From NCBI RefSeq assembly GCF_027172205.1, contig NC_070607.1, positions 18,142,069-18,206,068 on the forward strand: a stretch of DNA of 64,000 nt, written 5' to 3'. How positions within the stretch are numbered: position 1 is the stretch's first letter; each line of letters starts with the position of its first letter. Below the pieces are notes generated by a model. That model was not told the origin of the DNA. It worked only from the letters and a program-made list of their open reading frames with translations, and searched no databases. Positions 10,201 to 20,992 of this stretch are shown one piece after another. Origin of the DNA: Podarcis raffonei. Its lineage: Eukaryota > Chordata > Lepidosauria > Squamata > Lacertidae. A program made the translations under genes and the position numbers.

Positions 10201-13144
10201 TTTGTTTGTTTGTATTGTCTGACTTCCGGTTCATTAATATTACAGACAGCGGTTCTCTGTGACGTTTGAATCATATGGGGCAAATTCATAGTAAAGGATG
10301 TGAGATAAAGCATGGGAGATACCTAATTCATATCTTTTTTTGAGTGCACTGCTTTTAAGCAAGCCAGGGCCAACTGTAGTTGGGAGAAAAAATCCTTTCT
10401 GGCTGTGTAAACCAGTGACTGCAAAAAGCCTCTGTGGGAGCCTCTAAATCAAAGGATTGGAGGGTGGGAAAGTTTTGCCCTATGAGGAAGAAGGAAAAGA
10501 TGATGGTTATTCCATTTTAAAGGGGGTACCCCTCCTTTCCCTGACACTCCACCAGGCCATGTGAGATGTAGGGCCTGCAAGATTTCTCAGGAAGATCATC
10601 CTTCCTCTTCTTCTTTTTAAAATATTTTTATTCAAGTTTACAATTTACATTTACAACCCCATATCTAATCCTTGGACTTTCCTCCACCCTCCATGGGTCC
10701 CAATATCAATCTTTTTTCAACTGCTCCTTATATTATTCTCAGTTTTTTTCTTAAAATGCCATGTTTTACCACAGTACTTGTTACATTACAAGTTTTGTTA
10801 CAATCCTGCTAACGTTTTTAGTTCTTTACAGTGTTTTCCAAGGTAATTTATAATTTCCCCCCATTCCTTATTATTCTTGGTTTCTAATCTTCCCGGTCAT
10901 ATTTGCCATTTCAGCGTAGTCCATCATCTTTATCAACCATTCTTCTCTCGACGGGATTTTATCTTCTTTCCATCTCCTGGCCAAAAGTAGCCGCACTGCT
11001 GTTGTCATGTGCATAAAAAGTCTTTTCTGCTTCATTGGTATTTCTGTACCTAAATTTCCTAATAGGAAAGCATCTGGTTTTTCATCCTTCCTCTTCAACC
11101 ATGGCAGCTGATGACTCTCCATGGGCTTGCCAACCTGTAGGTTGGCAGGAATATATATATTGGCAATATATATTGCCTTCATGAACAGAATTTATTTTCT
11201 TTCTCCTCACAGAACCCTGTGCAATCTCTTTGGCTGAAATGGAAAATCGGAAGATAGAAATTAAAAGGAGGTTGGATGAAGTCATATCTGAAAACATCTA
11301 TGTACCACGTGGTGGTTCTGTTGAGTTCACCTGTAAAATGGGCTACATGGTTACAAGAAATCCTTCACAATCTGTTTCTGTAATCCAGTGCATTGGAGAT
11401 TCAATTGTGTATCCTGAATGCAAAGGTAACTCAAGTTAGAGATGGAAGGACACTGAGAGGTTGTTGTTCCTGTTTAAGTTTTAAATTATTGATAATCTTT
11501 CTTATCAATCATTTTATTGCTTTATCTTTTTTTTGTAAGCTGCTTTGAGATTTGTTGGTTTTTAACAAATAATAAATGAATGCTCATACCCGTGTACTGA
11601 ATAATATCTAGCCAGGGAAAGAATTTGTTGCTTGATCTGTTGCTGACCAAATGTCCTTCTTGCATTCCTTCATAGAAATTGTCTGCTCCCCACCACAAGT
11701 AGAAAATGGCAACTTTCAGCCTAATCAGATTCAGTATGAATATCAAGACACAATCGAAACACAGTGTGAGGCTGGGTATCAGCTTCAGAGCCACCAATCC
11801 ACTTCCACGTGTACAGAGACGGGGTGGTCTCCTCCTCCGATATGTATTCGTAAGTAGCTTTCTCTTTGCAGTTTCAAAGCATGAGCAGATAGCATTCAAT
11901 GCATCCGAAAACATTAGAGTTCCCTGCACCATAACCCTGCGTCCTTGTCTGGGGACTATCTGCATCTGCTGCCACAGTCATCTATTTCTGTTTTCATAAC
12001 CAGACCAAAGGAGGAAACCCAGATAATATTCAGACACTGATACACTTGAGCCAAATGTGCATCCTCCATTAAACCAGCCAGACAAGGAAAATAGCAAGTG
12101 GAACATCCTGATTTATTTATGTTTGGCTTAAACTTTTTCTCATCTTCTCCAAAGCAAAGGACTGTGGCTATATTCGGATTGAGAATGGAAAACTATCTGA
12201 TGCCTACGAACGCTGGCCAGACTACTATTTTCCAAGAAGGGTGGGACAAACACTTGACTATCGTTGCAGTTCTGGTTTTCTACCAAGAAATAAAGACACA
12301 TGGGGTAGAAGTTCATGCACCAAATTGGGCTGGAGTCCAGAACCAAAATGCTTCAGTAAGTCAACATTTTCCTTGCATTCTCAACTTTGATCAGAAATGG
12401 AAACGACCATGTGCAAACACAAAATATGCCTATTCTGAAAGATGTGGAAGGAAAATGTGTAACATGCTTAGACAGTGAGTAATCAGAGTGGAAAACTTTA
12501 AAATTTAATATGAAAATGTCTTCATATGGCACCAAAAATATAATAACCTGAGTACCAGGCTGACCCATTTGGTAGTGGTGATTGTGTTCCATAAGTGGGG
12601 CGGGGGGCTGAGGGAAAGGCTTTCTCTGTGATCACCACCCCCTGATATCAGTGGAAGATCTTGGCATTTGGGCAGGTGGCTATGGACGTAGGGGTGGGTT
12701 GGATCATATTAATGTCTTGTTCCTGTCACCTCAGAACAAGCACATTGTTAATTCCTTCTTTCAAATGCCTGCAAATTTTTAAAAGACAAAATCCTAAAAA
12801 TACATATATTCTCTAAGTATAAAAAGAAGAGTTATAATGGTATTTCAATCACCAAAATATGTGTCTATCAATGATGTAACATATCTACTTTTTTGCTTTT
12901 AGAAAAATGTGATATTCCTAGACAGTTTGCACATGGTACATTCAATGCCCATACTTGGCAGAAGTTCATAGAAGGTGATGAAATTTCATTTTCTTGTGAT
13001 AATGGGTATGATCCTGCTAATCAACAAGCTAAAGCCGTGTGCACCAAAAATGGCTGGTCACCTGCTCCACGTTGTGACATAAAAAGTAAGTGTGGCAATA
13101 TGGAACAAGAGGAACTAGATGCTGCTCTGTCCTGCTGTAAACAA

Positions 13145-13199
<55 letters not shown>

Positions 13200-16100
13200 T
13201 TATTATTTATACCCCGCCCATCTTGCTGGGCTTCCCCAGCCACTCTGGGCGGCTTCCAAAAAAAATATTAAAATACTATAATACATCAAACATTAAAAGC
13301 TTCCCTAAACTGGGCTGCCTTCAGATGTCTTCTAAAAGTCTGGTAGTTGTTGTTCTCTTTGACATCTGGTGGGAGGGCATTCCACAGGGAGGGCGCAACT
13401 ACTGAGAAGGCCCTCTGCCTGGTTCCCTGTAACTTGGCTTCTCACAGTGAGGGAACCGCCAGAAGGCGCTCGGTGCTGGACCTCAGTGTCCGGGTAGAAC
13501 GATGGGGGTAGAGACGCTCCTTCAGATATACTGGACTGAGGCCGTTTAGGGCTTTAAAGGTCAGCACCAACACTTTGAATTGTGCTTGGAAACGTACTGG
13601 GAGCCAATGTAGGTCTTTCAAGACTGGTGTTATATGGTCTCGGTGGCCGCTCCCAGTCACCAGTCTAGCTGCCGCATTCTGGATTAGTTGTAGTTCCCGG
13701 GTCACCTTCAAAGGTAACCCCACGTAAAGCGCATTGCAGTAGTCCAAGCGGGAGATAACCAGAGCATGCACCACTCTGGCGAGGCAGTCCGCAGGCAGAT
13801 AGGGTCTCAGCCTGTGTACCAGATGGAGCTGGTAAACAGCTGCCCTGGACACGGATTTGACCTGTGCCTCCATGGACAGCTGTGAGTCCAAAATGACTCC
13901 CAGGCTGCGCACCTGGTCCTTCAGGGGCACAGTTACCCCATTCAGGACCAGGGAATCCTCCACACCTGCCTGCCTCCTGTCCCCCCAAAACAGTACTTCT
14001 GTCTTGCCAGGATTCAACCTCAATCTGTTAGCCGCCATCCATCCTCCAACTGCCTCCAGACACTGACACAGGACCTTCACCGCCTTCACTGGTTCTGATT
14101 TAAAAGAGAGGTACAGCTGGGTATCATCCGCATACTGATGAACACCCAGCCCAAACCCCCTGATGATCTCTCCCAGTGGCTGCATGTAGATGTTAAAAAA
14201 CATGAGGGAGACGACGGAACCCTGAGATACACCACAAGTGAGAGCTCAGGGATTTGAACACTCATCACCCACCACCACTTTCTGAACACGGCCCAGGAGG
14301 AAGGAGCGGAACCACTGTATGACAGTGCCCCCAGCTCCCAGCCCCTCAAGACGGTCCAGAAGGATGTTATGGTCGATGGTATCAAACGCCCCTGAGAGAT
14401 CCAGCAGAACTAGGAAACAGCTCTCACCTTTGTCCCTATCCCACCGCAGATCATCAACCAGTGCGACCAAGGCAGTTTCAGTCCCATGATGAGGCCTGAA
14501 TCCCGACTGGAAGGGATCCAAATGGTCCGCTTCTTCCAGGCGTGCCTGGAGTTGTTCAGCAACCACTCGCCCAATCACCTTGCCCAAGAATGGAAGATTT
14601 GAGACTGGGCTATAATTGGCCATCATGGCCGCATCTAAAGATGGTTTTTTAAGAAGCAGTTTAATAATCGCCTCTTTCAGCGGGTCTGGGAAGGCTCCCT
14701 CATGGAGGGAAGCATTCACCACCCCACGAAGCCCATCGCCCAGCCCTTCCTGGCTAGCTTTTATAAGCCAGGATGGGCAAGGATCAAGGAGACAAGTGGT
14801 TGGTTTCACTGTTAAAAGTTATAAGAAAGCTTAAGGATGTGCACGTATGCAAATTCCATGATCATTTGCAAGGCGTGTCAGAGGAATAGAGCTCTTTGTA
14901 GCACCCACCATGTCCTTTCAAGAGGACCTCACAATCATTAACACTCTGTGTAAGTGCAACATGTGAAATGGAAAGAACTAAACTTGGGAACAATTGCAGC
15001 TCTTCAGAACCTCCTCCTCCTGGCCCATCACTGTTGCTGCTACCGCCAGCCCAAAGAAGGAAGATATGGAAAAGCATCGTTGGTTGACTTTTGTCCTGGG
15101 CCCGGCTCCAGAGTAAAATGCCAGTCATTGTGGCCCTCCCTAACAGCCCTGTCCTAGTCGATGGCAGCAGCAACCAAAATGATAAGCAAGAAGGAAAGTT
15201 ATGCAGAACTGAGTTTAATTCTGAGCCAGCTCTAGGAACTACCTTCCATGTCTCACCTCCTGGTCACCATCGTCAGTTACATACACTCCAATGTTCCAGG
15301 AGGGAAAAGTGGGACACCCACACACATGCCATCCTCCCTGCCCCATATCTGTGCTCTTCCACTCCCCCAGTCACCCAAACTTGGCACTCTCTACCTACCC
15401 CATCACTATACTTCTTGGTGCACCCACCACCCCAGTCTTGGTATTCCTTCACCCACCCACCCTCCCCTGTCCTATCTTCTGCCTCCTCCTCCTCTGGTAC
15501 CACAGACGTACTTCCTGAAGCCACCTTCCGCAAGTGCTGCAATGGAAGGAAGAAGGAGAACAGTGACACATGGGGGCAAGATAGGCTTTGCTTCTGGTTT
15601 TGGTTTTTTGGGGGTCCTGCACTCCGGTGTGAGCCAATTGACTCAAGCCACAGTGTGGGGCCCCCAAAAACGCCTGCCTTTTGGTCCCAGCCAAAAGCAT
15701 GGGAGCAAAATAGGATGTGTGGGATTGGGATTGGAAGCCAGAAGGCTTCTATCATTCCAGGATATTCTGCTTAAAAGATACAGTTGGGCAGTATGCATTC
15801 ATGGTCTCATGGTTTCCATCCCAAAGATTTACAGTGATGAAGGAGTGATGAAGTTTTCCACTTCTTTGAAAGCTGAGCTGAGGAACAATGCCCACCGTAG
15901 CTTTCATCCTCCAAAACGCTATTAGGTGTGCTGAGGTAGCAGTTTGAATGTCAGGGTGAAAGGGGAGCTTTCAGAGAATGGTAGAGCTTGTGGCCGTTTT
16001 CTGCTCTTGGAGGAAGTAGCAGGAGGTCTAGGAGACCCGAAGATCAGAGGACATACATATTATATTTGGCTCCCACAGAATTAAGCAGGTACACATTGTA

Positions 16101-17655
16101 GATAGCTCTTGTCAAGTGTTGCAGTTAGTTTAAAACTATTTACTGGACAACTTGATCTATGTTGACTTTAGGTCACAAACTAAAGGATAAACTATGCGAG
16201 GGGAGGGGAGAATAGGTGCCAGCCAACCAATCCTCTCCCCACCCAACTGGCCTCCTTTGCCCCTAGCAATTCTTATATTTAGTATCTTTCTGCTGGGATA
16301 ACCCTTGAAATCTGAGGCTGATTTGTAGAAGAAGAAGTAGTAGATTGATACCCTTCCAAGGATATTAGAAAAGAGCTTCAAATTGATGACCAGAAATGTG
16401 TATAGCGTTGTCTGGATAAATGGAAATAAAAAGGGACAACAGGTAAATTAGCTGATTTCCCAACTATGTGTTGCCTCCATCATGGGCTGAGCAAATGTCA
16501 GCTACTTGGTGCCCACCTCCATTGCCTCAGAGGTTTTCAGTGGACTCTGCTGCCTGGTTAGCATAGGCCAAAAGACCTTAGCTGATAGGAAAAATGGAAA
16601 AGTAGGGAGGGTAATTGTTTTGTTGGGCATAGAATGGATTTAAAGCAGACCGGGGAAAGGATGTTGGATGCTTAAGCCTGGTTCAAATATGTTTACCCAA
16701 AAAGTAGAATGATGTCCTTCTCAATGACACCAGAGTGCAAATACCATGTTTTTCGCTCTATAGGACGCACTTTTCCCCCTCCAAAAATTAAGGGGAAATG
16801 TGTGTGCATCCTATGGAGCAAATGCAGGCTCCTTGGCTTCAGCGATAGCAACGTGAAGCCTCCGAAGCGCAGAGGGAGCGCTCCCTCCGTGCTCCGGAGG
16901 CTTCGTGTTGCTTTCGCTAAAGCCTGGAGAGCGAGAGGGGTCGGTGCGCACCGATCCCTCTCCCTCTCCAGGCTTCAGGGATAGCCGCCTGAAGCCTTTG
17001 GAGTGCAGCAGGACCTTGTGATGCGCTCCAAAGGCTCTGGGCTCCTTTTGCTGAAGCCAGAAGAGCAAGACTCTCCTGGCTTCAGCAGAGAGGGAGAGCT
17101 GCGCAGCGCCCCTTCAGCGAAGTGGAGAGGAGAAATGGAAGGGGCTCCGTTTTTCCTGCTGCTTCACTGAAGGGGCACTGAGCAGAGAGGGGGAGATTTT
17201 TTTTCCCTCCTGTTCTCCCCCTCCTATGGTCCGGTGCGTCCTCTAGAGCGAAAAATACGGTAACTTACAAGGCAGTTGTGGGGAGTTAAGCTGTGCATAA
17301 TTTTGCCAGCATGTCCGGCAAGGGTAGGAAGCTGGTGCTGTGTTCGTATGTTTATTTTTCTCTTGCTGACAGTTTTATAATTCTGTCCCTTACCTCTGAA
17401 AGAAATGGGAACCTCAAATTTGAGACTGGTATATTTAAGGCAGCAGATCCAGGGAACTATTAGGGGATTGAGGAGGCAGCTGGATCCAGTGGATTCAAGA
17501 CTATTCTGTTGCCGATTAAGATGTATCTACACAAATCATAGCTATTACAAAACATAGTTAAAATGCAATACATGCTTAACACAAAAATCTATGCATGTTA
17601 CCTTATATTTTCATTGTTTGTTTCATATTTAACAGAAACAGAATTAATGGAATGA
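6192..17655 (+). CDS. Gene A: secreted factor H-related-like protein, 7 sushi domains (9-exon model)
   Basis: Joining exons 6192-6255, 7266-7436, 8458-8646, 9942-10124, 11213-11425, 11676-11849, 12155-12355, 12903-13085 and 17636-17655 gives a 1398-nt reading frame, 465 aa plus stop. It has a 21-residue signal peptide, then seven sushi domains, each with four cysteines. By resemblance to human CFH the order is SCR18-like, SCR20-like, SCR19-like, SCR20-like, SCR5-like, SCR6-like, SCR7-like. All internal exons are phase 1-1 with AG/GT borders. The CFH regulatory domains SCR1-4 are absent, so a factor I cofactor role is unlikely. A CFHR-type role, binding C3b or surfaces and competing with factor H, is an inference. 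Introns hold L2, L1, CR1 and MITE copies. The weakest point is the last exon; the frame could also end elsewhere. F13B is an alternative relative because it too has repeated 19-20-type pairs. Confidence 0.75.
6690..6850 (+). repeat. Possible L1-type LINE 3' tail
   Basis: A T-rich stretch ending ggaaacctttaataaaattg followed by an A-rich tail, as at the 3' end of squamate L1 elements. Intron 1 of gene A. Confidence 0.4.
7191..7236 (+). repeat. (ATT)n microsatellite
   Basis: About 15 ATT repeats ending 30 bp before the acceptor of gene A exon 2. Confidence 0.95.
7266..7436 (+). CDS. Gene A exon 2: sushi domain (SCR18-like)
   Basis: 171 nt, phase 1-1. It has four Cys in sushi spacing, opening [12 protein letters not shown] and closing WTPPPKCLG with the conserved Trp. 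The donor is GTAAGA. The acceptor is weak: an (ATT)n microsatellite fills the place of most of the pyrimidine tract. Among CFH domains it resembles SCR17-18 best, an impression and not an alignment. Confidence 0.85.
7900..8397 (+). mobile_element. CR1 LINE 3' end
   Basis: Classic CR1 3' sequence (gtccagaggagggcaacc, ggttggactcgatggccctt) ending in two copies of ATTCTATG-type tail repeats. 5'-truncated, in the intron before gene A exon 3. Confidence 0.9.
8458..8646 (+). CDS. Gene A exon 3: SCR20-like sushi domain
   Basis: 189 nt, phase 1-1, after a good acceptor (tttttgtctttcag) and before GTAAAG. It begins [17 protein letters not shown], matching the PCVIS-E-M start of the terminal CFH domain. 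Four Cys are present. The usual Trp near the last Cys is missing, as it is in SCR20. This surface-binding type of domain normally ends the protein; here it comes second. Confidence 0.8.
9078..9197 (+). mobile_element. Short hAT-like MITE
   Basis: Starts CAGTGCTATTTTTCTAGA and ends GAAAAAAAGCTCTG. Related inverted sequence occurs at 20010-20160 and a cousin at 57967-58130. Confidence 0.5.
9358..9616 (+). mobile_element. Tc1/mariner-type MITE (CCGTATTTTTCGC family)
   Basis: Inverted ends CCGTATTTTTCGCTCTATAA and GAGCAAAAAATACGG flanked by TA on both sides; largely palindromic. Other copies at 16744-17260 and 52342-52600. Confidence 0.85.
9942..10124 (+). CDS. Gene A exon 4: SCR19-like sushi domain
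   Basis: 183 nt, phase 1-1, AG at 9940-9941 and donor GTAAGA. The core [15 protein letters not shown] closely follows the CGPPPPIDNGDITSF start of human SCR19, with four Cys and a Trp before the last Cys. With the next exon it re-creates the SCR19-SCR20 pair. Confidence 0.85.
   Translation, partial: KEGKTVAAHLLLRMETLLPYQRSSTRLALQFSSNAKNIMLWKEITELFVIMGLGQKHLFA
10615..11130 (-). mobile_element. L1 LINE 3' fragment
   Basis: Minus-strand frame (11182-10871) ends with [20 protein letters not shown] and [17 protein letters not shown], the usual C-terminus of squamate L1 ORF2, followed by a 3' UTR and an A-rich tail at about 10617. Confidence 0.75.
11213..11425 (+). CDS. Gene A exon 5: second SCR20-like sushi domain
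   Basis: 213 nt, phase 1-1, strong acceptor (tttctcctcacag) and donor GTAACT. It starts [18 protein letters not shown], the PC-IS-EM-N-I signature of the terminal CFH domain, and ends VYPEC like SCR20 (EYPTC). It is longer than usual because of extra residues between Cys 1 and Cys 2. The retained PC...YPxC frame suggests duplication of a 19-20 pair. Confidence 0.85.
11676..11849 (+). CDS. Gene A exon 6: SCR5-like sushi domain
   Basis: 174 nt, phase 1-1, acceptor ccttcatag and donor GTAAGT. It reads [20 protein letters not shown] and later [13 protein letters not shown], like SCR5 of CFH (CDNPYIPNGDYSP and GWIPAPRC). No counterpart was found in gene B. Confidence 0.82.
12155..12355 (+). CDS. 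Gene A exon 7: SCR6-like sushi domain
   Basis: 201 nt, phase 1-1, acceptor cttctccaaag and donor GTAAGT. Residues [21 protein letters not shown] and GWSPEPKC match the CFH SCR6 layout (YPDIKHG, PYFPVAVG, GWSPAVPC). The gene B exon at 28539-28739 has the same length and clearly related sequence. The similar first domain of F13B is an alternative relative. Confidence 0.87.
12903..13085 (+). CDS. Gene A exon 8: SCR7-like sushi domain
   Basis: 183 nt, phase 1-1, acceptor tttttgcttttag and donor GTAAGT. Four Cys; [20 protein letters not shown] and [12 protein letters not shown] are close to the gene B exon at 35782-35964, which is the same length. In human CFH, SCR7 binds heparin and CRP; whether that applies here is not visible. 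Confidence 0.88.
13143..14821 (-). mobile_element. L2-clade LINE, 5'-truncated, with reverse transcriptase
   Basis: Two minus-strand frames (14809-14246 and 14203-13442) give reverse transcriptase motifs including [38 protein letters not shown] and the C-terminal [14 protein letters not shown]. They lie in different frames, so a frameshift lies between them. The 3' end has the GGCGGGGTATAAATAATAAA tail and (TTA)n. Near-matching aaagtta at 13143-13149 and 14815-14821 looks like the target duplication. It lies 58 bp past the gene A exon 8 donor. Confidence 0.85.
14822..16743 (+). other. Intron sequence of gene A, partly shared with gene B
   Basis: No exon seen. About 14985-15130 (ttgctgctaccgccagccca; gggcccggctccagagtaaa) matches gene B at 36190-36470, the intron after SCR7. 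Long open frames near 15091-15925 are not sushi and look like chance. Confidence 0.55.
16744..17260 (+). mobile_element. Tc1/mariner-type MITE, long copy
   Basis: TA-flanked CCATGTTTTTCGCTCTATAG and GAGCGAAAAATACGG ends around a GC-rich, self-complementary middle. Confidence 0.75.
17636..17655 (+). CDS. Gene A putative terminal exon: six-residue tail and stop
   Basis: After a plausible acceptor (ttgtttcatatttaacag) a phase-1 continuation reads KTELME then TGA. An AATAAA lies about 250 nt downstream. The total frame then divides evenly by three. The layout (SCR5-7, long intron, short hydrophilic tail) recalls the FHL-1 splice form of human CFH, which ends after SCR7 with four extra residues. 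The exon is short and could be chance. Confidence 0.42.
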
Positions 17656-17905
17656 AGTGGATGGCCGACATTTTTATCCAGCGTTATGATCTTCAAAAGT
17701 CATCCATCACTTATCCTTAATGCTTAATGTTATCAAATCATACTGGCTCCCCCCAAATATATATATATATTTCCCAGAAAAGATCATAGATCTAAAATTG
17801 GGAACTTACTTCACTGAAGCAACATCTGCAATTTTATCACTGGTAGGGATATCAAATGGTCTGATCCACTTTGATAAAATACAGTTTAAAATATGACAAG
17901 TTTAA

Positions 17906-17911
17906 AATAAA
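17906..17911 (+). terminator. Possible poly(A) signal of gene A
   Basis: AATAAA on the + strand about 250 nt past the putative gene A stop. It is the first canonical signal after it in an A/T-rich stretch, so chance occurrence is possible. Confidence 0.35.
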
Positions 17912-18763
17912 CAAAGGGCAAATATACCCAAAGAAGCATTAGTGCAAAATATTTGCACACACATTTCTTGCTGTAGACATTTGAACTACTTGTGAGGAGT
18001 GCAGCCTAAATAATGGACTGGTGCATAATTGCAACAAAGCTCTTTTTTAAACTACAGCGATTTTCTGTTCCTTAAAAAAAAAAAAAAACCCATGCACCAG
18101 AAAAAAATGTTTTAATCATTATATAATTAAAAATAACTTGCAAAAAAGTTTAATGTTTTGATTATATTAATAAAGATGTTGATACGATTTATATTGATAT
18201 TTTGGATTTGTTCATACAATGTTCTGACTATGGGCATATTAACACCATCAAAATTCTTGCCATCAATACCTGTGGTTTACTTTTTGTGGTTTTCAACAAA
18301 GCCATGTGCCATAATGTCTATCATCACTGATCAAATGTGGACAACTATCTCTCCTCTGGTCTGTCTTATTATTTCTTACTGGTGTCTTTGGGGTGCCCTA
18401 CTGCTGGAGTATACACAAATAAAAAGGGTCGTGCTTTGTTTTTATAGGTCACAGTAGAAACTCCTCATTGAATCATTCCGGTGCTGTCTTGTATACATAT
18501 GGCACTACAAAATGTGGGGGGTCAATTCTGACCATACAATCATCTCCTGCAACAGGGTGGTGTTGAGAAAATTAACCTCGCCACTTGACTGTGGACAAGA
18601 ATGACAGATTTGTCTGTGACTGGGAAATGAGAGATCTAATTCTTCCCTGTCTGTGGGTGTGAAAGGAGGGACTGAATCCTACCCTGCTTGCAACCATCTG
18701 GAGTTTTACTTCCAAATATGAAAACTGAAATTTCCAAACAGCAGTGGCGGCTGGATGACATTT

Positions 18764-18795
18764 CATTCATTCATTCATTCATTCATTCATTCATT
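18764..18795 (+). repeat. (ATTC)n microsatellite
   Basis: Seven to eight CATT repeats directly before an L2 3' end. Confidence 0.95.
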
Positions 18796-19110
18796 GTCAG
18801 AAGGCCCAGTATACCTGAAGGAGCGTCTCCACCCCCATCGTTCAGCCCGGATACTGAGGTCCAGCACCGAGGGCCTTCTGGCGGTTCCCTCACTGCGAGA
18901 AGCGAACCTCCCATCAGATGTCAAAGAAATTAACAACTGCCTGACGTTTAGAAGTCATCTGAAGGCAGCCCTTTTAAGGGACGTTTTTAATGACTGGTGT
19001 TTCAATGTATTTTTAATATTTTGTTGGAAGCCACCCAAAGTGGCTGGAAACCCAGCCAAATGGGCAGGGTATAAATACTAAATTATTATTATTATTATCA
19101 TTATTACTGC
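18796..19110 (+). mobile_element. L2 LINE 3' end
   Basis: Encodes the end of the L2 reverse transcriptase (VYLKERLHPHRSARILRSST, also seen in the 13143-14821 copy) then the 3' UTR and ATT tail. Confidence 0.85.
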
Positions 19111-19461
19111 ATATTTAAGAAGGAAATTGGAGAAAAATAGAAAGGGGGGAAATTAAATAAAATTAAAGAAAGGGAGAAGAAGAAAGAGACCCATCAATGT
19201 TAAGCAAATACTGCTAACAATAACAGCAAACCTCTGTTAGTTCACATTGAGGATACAGTGACCATCTGTGCATGTATATTAAATTAAGTATGTAAGTTAA
19301 AATAAGCCCTCCAGATGTCCAAATGGAAATCCACATGAAACTGACTCCTATATTAAATATTGTTAGCAACCACACTAATCTCTGCCAAGTCATGCATGGG
19401 ATTCCAGAGGTCTTGGCTCTCAACTAGGGTCTGTGCTCCCGTGGAGACTGTGACACAGCGG

Positions 19462-19507
19462 AATATGTGAATAAACCATATTAAGAAAGGTGGTTTATTC
19501 ACATATT
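19462..19507 (+). repeat. Perfect 17-bp inverted repeat (hairpin)
   Basis: aatatgtgaataaacca at 19462-19478 and its exact reverse complement at 19491-19507, with a 12-nt loop. Confidence 0.85.
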
Positions 19508-20009
19508 TACACCTGAGTTTGGAGGGAGGGAGGATGATAATCTCAAGAGGGGCTTGTTCCCCATAGCATCTCCCCAGGCTAGCCTTCAGCCAGCCTGTCA
19601 AAAATGGATCTCTCCCTTTGTTCTTCTTCTAAGCACACCTTGCTAAAGACACTCTTGCTGTCACCTCACATGCACACCCCATCACCTTTGTCACCTCTGC
19701 CCACACTCTAGATTCCTCTTAGATGGGCCATCCACACTTTTTGTCATGTTAATGCCTCTTTCCCAGGTGAGGCCCTGGCTTGGAAAGGAAGCTTCACCTG
19801 TATTTTACCACTGTCCTGCAAGCTTCTCTTCCATACTCCACATAATCAAAATCCTACCATTTGTGAATTCCTAGGGTTTAGGAGGGTCTCCCCCCAAAAA
19901 AAACAACCCTTCAACACCTCCAGATGTCCACATAGATATCCACATGAAACTGATTAAATATGCTCAAATGTAGTCAAGCTACTGAGGTTCTCAGACTGCA
20001 GCATAATAG

Positions 20010-20160
20010 ATGGCGTGGGAACCAGGACTGCTTTCAGGGAAACTCGCAAGAACTCAGTTCTGGCACCTCTCAGGTGGGCACCATTGCCATTCTAAGAGAA
20101 CAAGGGTGGTGTTCATGGTGAGTTCCGGCACCTCTTTTTTCTAGAAAAATAGTGCTGGGG
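20010..20160 (-). mobile_element. hAT-like MITE related to 9078-9197
   Basis: Contains ggtgagttccggcacctctt and ctagaaaaatagtgctgg, the reverse of the ends at 9078-9197. Confidence 0.45.
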
Positions 20161-20227
20161 GGAAACAGATGCTGTTGCTGAAGGCTATGTAAGACTGTGG
20201 GTTTGTAAGATCTGTGGAGAGAACAGT

Positions 20228-20978
20228 TACAGATAGGTAGCCGTGTTGGTCTGCCATAGTCAAAACAAAAAATTTTTTTCCTTCCAGTAGCACCTTAAAG
20301 ACCAACTAAGTTAGTTCTTGGTATGAGCTTTCGTGTGCATGCACACTTCTTCAGATACACTGAAACAGAAGTTGCCAGATCCTTCTATATAGTGAGAAGG
20401 TGGGGAGGGGTATTACTCAGAAGGGTGGTGGGAATGGGTGATTGGCAGATAGCTGTGATGAGCCTGTTGACGACTCTTAACGACTGCAATAGGTCTTACA
20501 GGAAAAAGCAAGGGGTGAGAAGGTGAAAAATGGCTTTGTCATGTATAATGAGATAAGAATCCAATGTCTTTGTTCAGACCAGGTCTCTCCATGGTTTTAA
20601 GTTTGGTAATGAGTTGCAATTCAGCAGCTTCTCTTTCCAGTCTATTTCTGAAATTCCTTTGTAGTAAAACAGCTACTTTGAGATCTTGTATAGAATGTCC
20701 TGGGAGATTGAAGTGTTCTCCTACTGGTTTCTCTGTCTTGTGATTCTTGATGTCCGATTTATGTCCGTTTATTCTTTGGCGTAAGGTTTGGCCTGTTTGT
20801 CCAATATAGAGAGCTGAAGGACACTGTTGGCATTTGATGGCATATACAATGTTAGACGATGAGCAATTAAATAGTCCCGAGAGAACAGAAAGGGTTATTC
20901 CCTCAGATCTGTTCACTCTTCTGTCAGCCTGCAATGCTTCCAAATGGTTTGGCTCACCTCTTGGTTGCATTTACTTTT
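20228..20978 (-). mobile_element. Penelope-like element 3' part with GIY-YIG domain
   Basis: Minus-strand frame (20970-20539) encodes IVYAIKCQQC, ALYIGQTGQTLRQRINGH and EHFNLPGHS, the GIY-YIG endonuclease of Penelope-like elements. Downstream is the usual tail (gaagtgtgcatgcacacgaa; accttaaagaccaactaa on the + strand). 5'-truncated. Confidence 0.85.
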
Positions 20979-20992
20979 TCATTTCTACATGT

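Noticed and set aside
12353-12592. Minus-strand frames opposite sushi exons
   Set aside because: Shadows of the + strand exons; no conserved features.
15091-15925. Overlapping frames of about 225 codons in the last gene A intron
   Set aside because: Pro/Ser/His-rich translations in both strands, no sushi Cys pattern, no homologous counterpart in gene B.
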